Below the pieces are notes generated by a model. It worked only from the letters and a program-made list of their open reading frames with translations. It did no database searches and was not told where the DNA came from. A stretch of 64,000 bases of DNA from Bromus sterilis (taxonomy: Eukaryota > Streptophyta > Magnoliopsida > Poales > Poaceae), in assembly GCA_950022295.1 (NCBI GenBank), contig OX465597.1:394387016-394451015 (forward strand), read 5' to 3'. Made by a program: the position numbers and the translations under genes. Shown here piece by piece: positions 1-11,242 of the stretch (positions are counted from its first letter, which is position 1; each line of letters starts with the position of its first letter).

Positions 1-711
1 CTCGGTTGTGTGGTTAACCCAGACTACCGAGTGTTCCAATCCGAGCCTGTCCCTCACCTCTGCCGATATTGCGCTAAGGTGCTCATCCACCTTGGTCCCG
101 TCAAGATTGACGAGCCTGTAGTCTTTGAGGGTCGTCCCATGCCCACCCCAGCATTGGCGATTCAGACGGACGCCGCAACAACGATCAGTCGTCTTCGATC
201 CAAGTTCCCGCAAATCGGAGAGATGCGGGAGTTCCGCTACTTTCCGAATGCGTCCATCCATGGCTGCGAGTTCGCCGACACCACCGCGGAAGCCGACCCG
301 GCAATAGCTCGCCATGTTCAGCTCGTCACTGCCCAGGGACTACTGCTGGGCGACATTCTTGCGGGGTTCCACGACATGGATAGCGATGTCGCGCGAGTTG
401 TTGAGGCTGCCTACCGTAGAGGTCGCCGAGACACCTCCCCAGCCGTTGATCTGCTGCCCTCAAGCCCAGTGCTATCTTCGCAGGTGGTGCCACCCTCTCG
501 AGTTGTGCTGCCCTCCCAGCCTGTGGACGAGTGCATCTCAGGCACTGTCTATGCTGACCCCACCAACCGGACCATCCTTCAGTTGTATCGGCAAGGTCTG
601 CTCCAACAAGATCAAGCCCCTGTGCCAGGAATTGAGTCCCGACTGGCCGAGTTACTCGACTTCGGGAATCATCTCGGCCTGCGTCCTCCCGGAGAGCCCG
701 AGCTAGACTAG
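1..711 (+). CDS. Accessory ORF of gypsy element D (partial)
   Basis: The frame is open from the left edge of the window to a TAG at 709-711, so the N-terminus is missing. The visible 236 codons have a beta-like stretch (YCAKVLIHLGPVKI), a loop (FEGRPMPTPALAIQ), a helix-like segment (TDAATTISRLRSKF), then an alpha-helical middle and a Ser/Pro/Val-rich tail. The order resembles the 259-residue ORF at 35819-36598 and extra ORFs found beside gag in cereal chromoviruses. The strand-loop-helix order with Ala at helix positions resembles a dsRNA-binding fold; this is inference. No gag, protease or RT is recognisable after it, so D may be non-autonomous or deleted. Confidence 0.55.
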   Translation, partial: LGCVVNPDYRVFQSEPVPHLCRYCAKVLIHLGPVKIDEPVVFEGRPMPTPALAIQTDAATTISRLRSKFPQIGEMREFRYFPNASIHGCEFADTTAEADPAIARHVQLVTAQGLLLGDILAGFHDMDSDVARVVEAAYRRGRRDTSPAVDLLPSSPVLSSQVVPPSRVVLPSQPVDECISGTVYADPTNRTILQLYRQGLLQQDQAPVPGIESRLAELLDFGNHLGLRPPGEPELD

Positions 712-2245
712 TTCTTTAGGTGTTACCCTGTTTTTCTTCCGCCCTCGCTAGAGGATGGGAACCGTAGTCTCGAGTGAGAAGTTGCCGTGTGGTACGTTGT
801 GAGGTTGTGTTTGTTTCAGTTGTTTGTGTTGCGGGTGATGCTGGTATCGCCTGTGTGTTGTAATGCTTTATGTATGTCGTGTTTGTTTGTGCTTCTGTTG
901 CATTTGTCCCCTGTTAAGCAGGAATGTTTAACAGAGCTAACGGTGGTTTTTCCAACATGTTTGTAATTAGTAGAGCACTTACACTCCTAACATTGGACTC
1001 ATTCCGAGTCTGTAATAAATGCGAGCTGGTTTAGGTATATGTAGTCTCAGAGTACATATACCCACTGGCATTAAAACAACTTAGTGTGGTTGATCTGTTG
1101 TGTTTTTCTTGCAGTTGCTTGTGTGTTGATTTGAGTTTGCCGTTGACACGTTGCACGCTCGCGCTCGCGCGAGATTCATTCCTAATGGGTACGATCACCC
1201 CAGTACCCGGACGGAATGCAAGGACACATCTCCCGTTCGTCTGCGCCTGCCCCGTTTTGCCAGACCGTTGCCCCAGGATAGAGGCGGTTGTTCCAGCCCT
1301 TGAACCCAGTCCCAAAGCCTGTCGCAATCTCGGATAACTCTGAGAATTTTATTGCGGCACAAGCCTTACAACCCTCCCAGTACAAGTGCAGACCCAGATC
1401 CTACCCCGACGCCGGTCCAGGCTGGTTGTTACTCGATGAGGAGCAACCAAAGGCGAGACCCTCGCGTTGCTAGACCCCTTCGAACCCTTCCAAGCCTCCG
1501 AGACAGTGGTGCCGCCGTCACCGCCTAGAGTGACATCCGGCCGCCAGTTGCCTTTCCTCGCCGCAGCCCTGCTTACTCCGTCGGCCCGAAGCGACCGTGG
1601 AGCAAGCCCAGAGGACCCCGAGCCGCGGCACCGTCTTCATCCCGCTTCCGAGCTGCCGCATCCCTGCCTTCCTTCTCGCGAGCTCGCTCATGCCGGGTAA
1701 CTACCCACATCAAGAACGACGAGCCGACCAGAGCAGCCAACATCCCGTCGAGAAGGCACCGTAGCAGCCCTAGGAACACGGCCTCGCCTGGAGACCGTGG
1801 CTCCAGCTCCTCCAAGCCCAAGAGATAGAAGAGTGGCATGGCGTGTGCTACCAGCAGCCGAGTCGCCGTCTTTTATAGCCCGAGCCCGGTGTACGGTGAA
1901 CGAGGTCCAGGAGCCTCGCCGCTCGACCACCGTCGTTCCCGAAGCGAATCCGCGAGCAATACCGCCTTGGTGCTGGCCCGCGATGCGAGATCACTTGCCC
2001 CGTCGAATCGTGCCCTCCACGCACTACCGCCGTAGGGACCTGAGTGCCCTATGGGCTAGATGCGTGTAGCCCAGCCCAAGCTCTGCTCGGCGTAGCACCA
2101 CCGCAGGAGAGCGGAGGTAGCCGAAGGAAGAAGAAAGAGAGGCTGACAGTGGGCCCTGGACCCACCTATCAGCAGGAGCAGCCACTGTTCATCGGGGTGA
2201 CGTTAGCATTTTTGGAAAAGTGAATTCCTCACTTTTCTAAAAATT
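712..2245 (+). other. Element D sequence without a recognisable gene
   Basis: This stretch follows the accessory ORF. The first part is T/G-rich leader-like DNA, comparable in position to 36599-36930 of element G. From about 1400 to 2130 it is GC-rich with splice-like motifs but no ORF I recognise. No gag zinc knuckle, DSG, YxDD or integrase motif is visible in any frame. It may be internal region or the beginning of the LTR; I could not place the boundary. Confidence 0.4.
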
Positions 2246-2253
2246 GTGACCCC
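2194..2253. repeat. Near-perfect 60-bp palindrome
   Basis: The left arm begins GGGGTGAC and contains TTTTTGGAAAAGTGA. The right arm contains TCACTTTTCTAAAAA and ends GTGACCCC. Read as RNA it would fold into one long hairpin with a very short loop centred near 2224. It lies at or just before the possible start of the element D LTR. Confidence 0.7.
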
Positions 2254-5200
2254 TAGCAGTGGAGGCGATCGCGCGATATCCGTGTCTCGGTCGTGATGCA
2301 CCCGTGCATCGTTTTCCCCAACCCGGAGGTTTTTTTGAGAAGGAGTGCTGTTATTCCTTCCGACCTTTCCTTCCCGGAAATTTTTCCCCTGGATACCGGT
2401 TGATGACCGGAAAAATCCAGACAATCCGTGACCTTGCAACATTTTTCCCCTGCCCTTGATTCAAGTCATGATCCTCTTCCCCTACCATTTGCCCCGGGGA
2501 TATGCGAGAATGTTGCCACGTTCGATGCGATGTTTTGCATATCAGCTTAGTTCCATCGGCCCTCGGTTAATGGAATTAAAATCCCGGAAAATACCTAGAC
2601 CCCTCCAAGGGTTGTGTAAACTTGTGGTGATGATCTTGGTAATCCCTTTGACCTCTCCCTGAGATATTGGCTATATTTGAATAAAGGAAATTGTGGTTTC
2701 TTTTGTAAACCCAATAATCCCCTTTTAGCCCATTTGCAAAGGAGATACCCTTTTGGTTGTCCAATTGGTGCTCAAATTGATTTGTGGAGCTTCAAGTATC
2801 CTACCCATGCCCAGTGGTGTAAAACGTGGGGTTCCATAGTTCAAAAATGGAGCATAGGTTCAAGTTGCAAATTTCGGGCAGAATAGCACTTTACAAAGGA
2901 AGTGTTATTTTTGGTTGCCCATTGCCTCCCAAACTTTTTGTGCCTTTTCCCTTGCCTATGTCATGGTGCTATACCAAATTTGAGCCACAATGACCAAGCC
3001 AGCAGAGCACAATAAATTCCCAAAGTTTCTGTCCAACAGGTGACTTTGTGAAGGAGCTGCTATGTACAGTGGCCCATTGGTGCCCAAACTTGGTGGAGAT
3101 GATCATCATAGTGTTAGATAACTGTTACACCAGTTTGGAGTCATTCCCCCAGGTGTGCTTCCCCCCAGACCAGTACAAACACCTTGCTGTGGAAAGCTAG
3201 GTCATGGCATTTTTCAAACTGCTGTGTGCCACCCAGGGCAGACAATGGAGGTGCTGTAACCTCCTGAGGTGTTCCACAACACAGTGGACATAGCCACTGG
3301 TCAAATGCATGCCTTGGACACGTCGGTGCCTTGGTGATCAAGTATTTGGCTTGTGCTGTGAACTGTTTGTACTGTGCTCTGCTAGCCCTTGTCCTCTTCC
3401 TCGTGTTTGGTCATGTCCAGCATGCTTCCCACGTTGGTCCTGGTCACCACGTGCTTTCTTGCCTCGTCTGGTAGTCCGTGGATGAAAGTGCCACCCGTGC
3501 TCACCCCGGCATGGCCACCGCGTGTCCATGCTCTGGACACGTCGAGAGCTCGCGCGTGCCCTCCCTCCCTGGCTAAAGGAGGCACCCGTGGCCTCCCAGC
3601 AGCAAGCGCAGCACCCCAACCTCCCCTCCCCCTCGAGTCCTCTCTTTCCACGGCCCTTGCCTCTCCATGGCCGAAGCCCCGCCGTACCCCGCCGTGTGGC
3701 CATGGCCTTGCAGCCCCGTCGCTGCGGCCCCTCCTCTTCGCCGCAATGGCCACCCCAACAGCCCGCACCACTCCCTCCACCGCGCGCCCCCTGGCCAAAG
3801 GCCACCGCAACCGCAGCTGCCCCGACCGGCCGAGCCGCCTCGGCCGCCGCAAGCCGTTGCCGCAGGCGCCCCGCAGGCAGGCTCTCCTCGCGCCGCACGC
3901 CGCCCTCCGCCGCCCACCGCCGCCCGTCGTCTCCGGTGGCGAGTGCTGCGCCGACTGGCCACCGCGTCCTGGCCCGGCCCGGCCTCCCCTGCCCCGTGCC
4001 GCGGCCTACAGAAGAACAGAGGAGGAGTTAGAAGCAGGGGAGGTTGAGGAGAGAGAAACCGACAGGCGGGACCCACCTGTCGGTGGGATAAGCCCCTGGC
4101 CCGCACACTGCGAGCGGAAGCGTATTCCGCAGAATACGTCTTTGCTGCGCGAAAGCGTATTTCTCTGCTGCCTCGGCTCAAAATGCTCTTTCCTTCGCGG
4201 GAAGCGTATTTGGTTTCAACTGCGGGCAGAAATGCGCTTTCCTTTCAGGAAAGCGTATTTCGGTTACTGCGCGTTCTCCCTCTGGGCCGAAAGGGTCATT
4301 TTATGGACGGTCATCAGATAAGCCCACTTTTCTTCTTATCAAACGAACGGTCGTATCTTCGCAACCGTAACTCTGATTGAGGTGATTCAAAAGCCCAGGT
4401 CCACAGTTTTCCGAGCCCGTCGCGTTGGTGCAACTTTCATAATATTTTGACATTGTGAAATTGACCTTTTTTCCCCGGTTGTCGTTAGGCTTCGCCGGAG
4501 TACCGCCGGTCCCGTCAGATCTTTTCGGAAGGAGATCGTGCGTTCTTCCGGTGGATTCTTCGACCACGCCCCCCAGGCAAGCAAGCCATCTAATATATGC
4601 TTCAAGCATTGTGACGTGTTGTTCTTGTGTTCTTAACTCACACATATTATGGTGATGCATCTGTTTGCTTTCGTTGTGTGGTGAGTGACCGTGACGAACC
4701 TTTGCTTGCCTTGTCTTCGATGATGGCACCACGCCCGGTTCTGAGCTGATTCTTGTGTCGGCCGTCTGGGGTGGCATGCCTGCTTTATATTTCTCTATTC
4801 AACAACCGCCGAGTTTTGAGCTGACCTCTCGGCCGTATCGGGAAGGTGTTGAGTTCTTTTCGCAGTGATGACGACATGCCCTGAGCTAAGCTAATATTCA
4901 GCTGTCTTGGGGGACCACCGCATCCTTGTATCGACCCTGCGTCATGCTCTGAGCTGCTTTTCGGCCGTCTTGAGCAGCGGTTGAGTTACTCCGGCAACGT
5001 CCCAAAGCTGAGTTGTAAAGACCGTTCTGGTGGCCGCTGGTTTATTTGTTGGTTTCGTGCAAGGGTTCAGATGGTCACCAATCATTGTTAATACTTGTGA
5101 AGATATGAACTTGCCATTTAAATATTGCTTCACTAATGACTTGCATATGCTATGATATGAAGATATGTTGTTACCGTTACGCTTTACAGCTGCTTTCATC

Positions 5201-6691
5201 GTAGCTGATCATTATTGTTGCTCATGTTATTCATATCATGTTCATACCAGTACCTCGTTCGTGTTGACCATACTCATGCTAAAGTGTTGTACCTATGCCT
5301 TGCCATGTTCGTGTCATATCTTGTTATGTGCTGCACTTACTTGGTAGCGGTATCTCATGTTCATATTATTGTTTCTATGACGTGGATCATATGTTATAAG
5401 AAAAAATGTTGATATGCTCAGGAACCTAATCTGAACGTTGACCAAGTACCACCGAACCGAGATTCACTACTGCAGCCACATTTTCCTTTGCGGGCAGGCC
5501 CTGATGCGGTATGCCGGTGGGCGTCTCTTATGCGTATTGACCAAAGTGGGAAGGCTACGCGCGGAAGTTACCCTGATCAGGTAACGGCGGTAGTCTTGAC
5601 AGCTAGTATGTTTTGGGATCCCGTCCCCGTATGGGACAAGTTTTGGGCCACGCGATGGTTGGAGCCATGCGATGGTCAGTGTCCGGATGACACCGGGCTA
5701 CCCAGGACATGACTTGTGTAAGTATGTCGGTGATGCGGTAAGAGGGACACGCGGTATATCGGTCTCGTTGGGGATGTCTAGCTCACTACTCACGGGACTG
5801 GTTCCAAGGATCCTGTGGGACAGGTTTCGGGGGTTTTGAGCGGATTTGGGACACAGTTCGTACTAGGTCACACGGGGTCAACAAGAAATTTCTAATAATA
5901 AACTTGATAATGAAAGATTGGACCATTTGGGTAGTCATGCGATGACTCCAAAGCGGTGAGTGGTCATGAGGTGACCCGGATATCGAGTCAGGAGGACTCG
6001 GAAGTAAGCTGCATGGTCATGCGATGACCATGAGTGTTTCATGTGTTGTTTGTTCCTGCATCAGTCTTACTCATGGTAGGAATGTTCATGCTCATCTTGT
6101 TGATAGTGTTCATTCCATGTGTTGATTGTTATTGCTCTAGCTTTGCTCATGATAACATGCTAGATTCATCATGTTAATATTGCTTATGCCATGATTATGA
6201 ACGTTGTTCACGTTGCATTTCCATGTTATTAATCTTGCTCTAATAACTTAGTGCATGCTTGAATACCATGGATTTCTTTGCTTGTTGTATATGTTACTTG
6301 GTTTGTTTGTTTGCGAGTACATTCAAGCGTACTCACATGGCTTGTCCCTGGCTATTCGCGTAGCCAGATTTTCAGGTTGCCTAAGGATTTGTTTTCCCTA
6401 GGAGGAGTCGAGCGTGGGCAGGCTAGGAAGAGTAACCCAGTCAGATCCCTATGGATTGGAGTAGCTCCAAGTCCGTGCGTCCGTAGAGAGTTGTTATTCC
6501 GCTTCCCCTATCTCTGTAAAGAACCATCTATGGTGGTAATGTATTGATTCAAGCCACCTTGGCTTATGAATCCTTTTACAGTTGTGCCTATGTTCTTGGT
6601 ACGTGTTGAAGCGCGCACACCAGAGTGATTCCTGGGCTTTTGTGTGGGCGACACTCGTCTGTGTACAGTGATATTCAGGCGGGGTGTCACA
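2246..6691 (+). mobile_element. 3' LTR of element D (right end clear, left end tentative)
   Basis: The right end is placed at 6691 because the sequence ends GGGGTGTCACA and is followed directly by GTTAGCGTATG, which is internal LTR sequence of the C/A/B family about 13 bases from its terminus. So D sits inside LTR C, and 6692-6696 (GTTAG) would be its target duplication, with the partner outside the window. The left end at 2246 (TGTGACCCC) is chosen only because TGTGAC matches the inverted end GTCACA. No purine tract precedes it, so the true start may differ. A GC-rich section occupies 3400-4090 and short 'CGTATT' repeats follow. No coding region is supported. Confidence 0.5.
4117..4262. repeat. 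Cluster of degenerate 'GAAAGCGTATT' repeats
   Basis: The core (G)GAAGCGTATT or GAAAGCGTATT occurs near 4117, 4151, 4200 and 4249, about every 35-50 bp, with an inverted version (AATGCGCTTTCC) near 4231 and the partial palindrome CGTATTCCGCAGAATACG at 4121. This could be a decayed tandem repeat or an array of binding sites in the LTR of D. Confidence 0.55.
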
Positions 6692-7268
6692 GTTAGCGTA
6701 TGTAATTCCAATCACGATACAATCACATGGAGAGCCGAGAGCCGTACCCACTTGTCTAAGAAGACAAGGCCAAGCACAGAACACTCTCGGAAAGCATCAA
6801 ACGTGAGGGGCATCCCATCCAGGCCGGATGATCAACTGAGATTGGTCCTCATCGTCCGCTCACAAGTTTAAATGATTATGGGTGGTGAAATCCCATACTC
6901 ATAGACAAGTCGCCTCAACCATGTTATCGATTGAATCCTAACTCTTACATAGACTTACTCCAGCCCGATCACTTAGTCGGGGTCTAGGGCGGGCTCGATC
7001 ATACAACAAAGTGTGCACGTGACAGAGTCACAAGAAATCGCATCGCGATGCCCCAAGCTGCGCACATCTAAGGGCCACTTGGTGTATAAACGACCGCCAG
7101 CCAGATCACAACTAAGGTCTCGAAAACCCATACTATGACATGCATGTTATAATCATACACGCATCACACATGTCTAGTATGAAGAGCAGGTATCATCACA
7201 TAACTCTACAAAGTACTCTTTATTTATATACACATAGAGCCTACAAAGATCACATGTCTGTGATCACA

Positions 7269-10200
7269 TGTCGGGACCCGGGGTTAGCGTATGCAAGTCC
7301 AGTTAAGAAATAGTAATATGGAGAGCCGAGAACCGTACCCACTTGTCTAAGCAGACAAGGCCAAGCACAGAACGTTCTCGGAAAGCATCGTACGAGAGGG
7401 GCATCCCATACAGGCCGGATGATCAACTGAGATGGGTCCTCAATGTCCGCACACAAGTCTAATGATATGGGTGGTGAACTCCCATATTCAAAGACAAGTC
7501 GCCTCAACCATACTATCGACTATCTCATAACTCTTACATAAACTTACTCAAGCCCGATCACTTATTCGGGGTCTAGGGCGGGCTCAATCATACCACAAAG
7601 TGTGCACGAGACAGAGTCTCGAACAATCGCATCGCGATGCCCCAAGCTGCGCACATCTAAGGGCCACTTGGTGTATGAAAGACCGCCAGCCAGATCACAA
7701 CTAAGGTCTCGAAAACCGATACAAAGACATGCATGTTATAAACATACACGCAGCACACATGCCTTGTATGAACATTAGGTATCATTGCAATTCTCTACAA
7801 AGTATACAATTTTATTGAAACTCTTATAGAGTGCACACAGAGACTAGACTAGCTTGATCTTCAGTCGTCTGACTGGTCGTCTGACTGGGACTAGACTAGC
7901 TTGATCTTCAGTCGTCGAGCTCGATGAAGAAGCCACCTTCGGGGTCAATGATTTCATCTAAAACATAGATTAAGCAAATGTGAGTACAAAGTCATACTCA
8001 ACAAGACTTACATAGGAGCTATACTACTCATGCATATGTATCAAGGTAAAGGGAGGTGGGGTTTCACTTGCAGAAATGCCAGCTTTGACTTGGCTAGTCC
8101 TGAACTACGAGTACCAGACTTGAGGTAAGAAGCGTACACGAGTCCACTACTTTCTCCAACCAATTACACCACTACGGTGCCTTTCTCGACTTCCCCACGA
8201 GAAAGCACGCCATAGCACTCACACTTATCTTGGTGTGTTTTAGAAGTATCCAGTTCAAGTTGTCTAATAATCAAGCTAAGCTTTCCAAGCAGTCCATAAC
8301 CGCGGACGCGGCTATTCGAATAGTTTTGTTAACCCTGCAGGGGTGTACCTCTACACACACATGATTATCATTTACCGCCTTTGATCTCGACACCATTCAA
8401 GGGGTGCCAGCGAGGATGCTCACCACAACTTTTACCTCATAGCCTATCTAGTCCAAGAAAGCCGTCTACTTGGGTTGGCTACCACTATCGTGAACCCGGC
8501 CCGAAATGGACCCAAGTAATGTGTGCGTGGTGCATAAGCCGGTCTCATTTGAGCCGTTCTCTCACTTAGCATCCAGGCCAAAGACCTACCAGAACACCGA
8601 ACTATTGCGACATCTGGACATCGAAAGGGATGAGTTAATAAGTTGAGAGGGGTCAGTGTGCCCAATGTGTGGTTTTACTCTTCATCTTGGATCACCACAC
8701 AAGAACTCGGACTTAGGGCGGTGTTCAACGAGACAACCCACCGTGTACTCCTACACAGCCTCTCATCGTTCACCTTGTATTAGGGTCGATTCACCAACAC
8801 TTTTCTACCATCACCAACATGATCACTACCATCCCGACTCACATAACCGTAACATCATGGTATCACTCCAAGCATGCAATAAGCAGTAACAGTTGTAGGG
8901 GTCACATGATATCAATCAACTCCTACATTTGCTAGGATTGTGGTTTGCTTACTACTGTGACAAAATGATAGGTCATGCAAAGGAATGGGTTCATCTATGC
9001 GGTAGAAAAGCATCATGGTAATCATCCTAAACAATGCATAAGCGAGACATGAGAGGGAAGTGGGATTTTATCGACATGATCAATGGTGTTTTGCTTGCCT
9101 TGCTGACGAGGTTCGGTTTCGGGGTCTTCAACGAAGGGGGCAGCCTCCTGCTCCGGTTCCACCTCTACTCGACAAACAAGAAACAAGGGAGCAAAGTAAA
9201 TAGAATGCACAATCACATGATAAAAGGATGAAACTTGATGTATATGCTTTGATGTGTGAAGCAATTCCATTTAAATGGAGTATATTACAAATTGAATTGC
9301 AAATTCAAACTCCAATTTGAATTCAAACTTAGCCAAGTTACATGTGACATTGTTTGATCAATTTGAATCATTTGGAAAAGTGTATGATATGCCTCTGATG
9401 TGTGGTTGACATGTAGCATGTTTCCATGGTTCAAGTTGCAAAATTATTTGAATTGAATTTGATTTAATTCCATTTAAATCAAATAGAAAATGCTACTGAT
9501 CCCAATTTAAAATCAACTCAAACATAGTTGAAAGTTGGATTTTTGGATAGCTTATTTTCTCCTGGTCATTTTTCATATATTATTTGTCCAATTTGGAGTT
9601 GATATGAATTTTCTATGAATTTCCAAAGTTTGGGCTAATTTCTGGAATTTTCTGGAATTTCTTTAATTCAATTTCAATTTATGGAAATTCATTTACTGCA
9701 TCATGCTTGCGCAAGGGTGACGTCAGGGGGGGTCTGACGTGTGGGGTCAGCCTGTCAGTGGCTGGTTAATTAACCAGGTTAGTTTAAACTAACCGGGGGG
9801 TTAAGGGCTCTAGGGCCCCACCTGTCATTGACCTGGGGCCAACTAACAGGGGGGTTAACCCCTAATGAAGTGGACACGTCGGCGGCTGCCGGCGGCTAGC
9901 CGCCGGTGGCCACCAGTGCGGCGGCGCTGCACGGATTTGCGCTCTGGACGTGCGTTTGGCACGCTAGAGGCACAAAACCGCTGCTGGGAGGATGCCGCGT
10001 CGAATGGAGCCAGCCAGGGGGGCTGGAACTCACCGGAGCGTCGCCGGCGTCAAGCCCTAGCAGCGGACGTGGCTCGGGCTCGAGGCAAAGCTCGCTGCGG
10101 TGCTCCATTTGAGCCGGTGATGCTCGCAATCGACGCAGAGGAGAAAGGCGAAGACAATGGACATGCCCCCGAGCTCGTTCGCTTTACTGTTGCTCGACTA

Positions 10201-11242
10201 CGACGACCGTGGCGGCGAGGAACTTCGGCTTCCAAGGAGGATCGACAAGGAGACAATGATAAGGGGCGGGGAGAGAGGGGTTTGGACCGCCTGCTCAAGG
10301 AACTCGATGGAGGTGGCGGCGAAGGCTGGGGTGGCTCGACGGCGACGAAATCGAAGATGGCGTCATTCGGGTTCCGCGACGGCTCGAGCTCGATTCCGGC
10401 GGCTAGGAGGGCTCCGGGTTCGATTCGCTGCACTGGGAGACGTAGTCGTCGACGAGGAGGAGGATGGACACGGCGGTGGCACTCGACAGACTCACTGGCC
10501 ACGCAGGTGCGGCGGCGCGCTCCGGCGTTCTTCACGGCCGTCGACGAAATCGGGCGAGGGAGACGGGGAGAGTGTCCGTGGAGGGGGGGAATGGAACGGG
10601 GAAGGCTCTGGGCGTCTCCAGGCATGAAGAGGTAGCGCGGGGGAAGCGGGAGGTGGCCAGGCGTCGCCGGCATGCTCATCACGACGGCAGCAGCCTGGCT
10701 GGCGCGAGGAAGAAGACGGGCTTGCCCCTGGGCTGGGCCGCCTCGGTAAGTTGGGCCCTTTTGCCTGCGAGCCTTTTTTTTTCTTTTTCTTTTCTTATTT
10801 CTTTTCTGTCTTTTGTTTTGCTGTGCTAAAATAAATAGCTAGGCATTTTATTAAATGCTGAAAATTTTATATGGCCTCATAATAATATAGACTAGCCACT
10901 TATAAAGTTTCAACATTTTTAAAATTCAAATAATTTGAATATTAACTCAAATAGAGGTTTTTGATTAAATCCAAGGCACTGTTTGAATATTTGAAAAATT
11001 CATGAGCATGGGGAGGGTCCCACATCACTTGATATGTGATCACACTCATTTATAAGACTTTTCAAAAATCTAACATGAATTTTTGGAGAAGATTTTTATC
11101 TGGCCTTTTGAATTAATTCATCTGGGGGGGTTCCTTCTCCCATTTTGCTTTTGATTTTGATTTCAAAGATTTCTTTTGAAAATTTAACATGATGCAAGTG
11201 ACTTGCTAACCCTAGCACATTACCTAACAGAGGGTTCTGACA
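7269..11242 (-). mobile_element. Solo LTR B of the G-like gypsy family
   Basis: The sequence begins TGTCGGGACCCGG at 7269 and ends GGGTTCTGACA at 11242. Both ends match the family termini in reverse orientation. The five bases before (7264-7268, TCACA) equal the five after (11243-11247, TCACA), a direct target duplication. No internal domain is present, so this is a solo LTR, the usual product of recombination between the two LTRs of a full element. Length is 3974 bp, close to the 4071-bp LTR of G. It interrupts LTR C: flanking sequence resumes as TTACATCATACAACGG, which also occurs in LTR A near 19401. Confidence 0.92.
7908..10108 (-). CDS. LTR mini-gene, copy in solo LTR B (three putative exons)
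   Basis: Read on the reverse strand, the proposed exons are 10108-10096 (ATG GAG CAC CGC A), 9164-9099 and 7957-7908. Lengths are 13, 66 and 50 nt, which gives 43 codons including TGA. Exon 2 starts after ...GAGTAG and ends CAGCAAG before a GC donor (GCAAGC). Exon 3 starts after TTTTAG. The product would have a middle rich in Glu and Pro and end DPEGGFFIELDD. Exon lengths and phases equal those in both LTRs of element G. One weakness: the intron 1 donor here reads GCGAGC, not GT. This is a sequence-only prediction. Confidence 0.5.

Noticed and set aside
3389..4321. 310-codon forward frame and overlapping reverse frames
   Set aside because: The region is very GC-rich, so open frames occur by chance on both strands. 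Composition is Pro/Ala/Arg-rich with no domain, and it lies in the LTR of D.
4562..4575. Homologous mini-gene exon in the LTR of D (CCCCCAG before GCAAGC)
   Set aside because: The exon-end and GC-donor motif resemble E, but I could not find matching first and last exons in frame.
6685..6691. TGTCACA as the start of LTR C
   Set aside because: The family start is TGTC[AG]GGACCCGG, no primer site or ACTGG duplication lies to its left, and the following GTTAGCG fits the inner part of the family LTR, so it is better read as the end of element D.
9865..10635. 256-codon forward frame in solo LTR B
   Set aside because: Arg/Gly-rich, opposite strand to the element, no counterpart in other LTRs.
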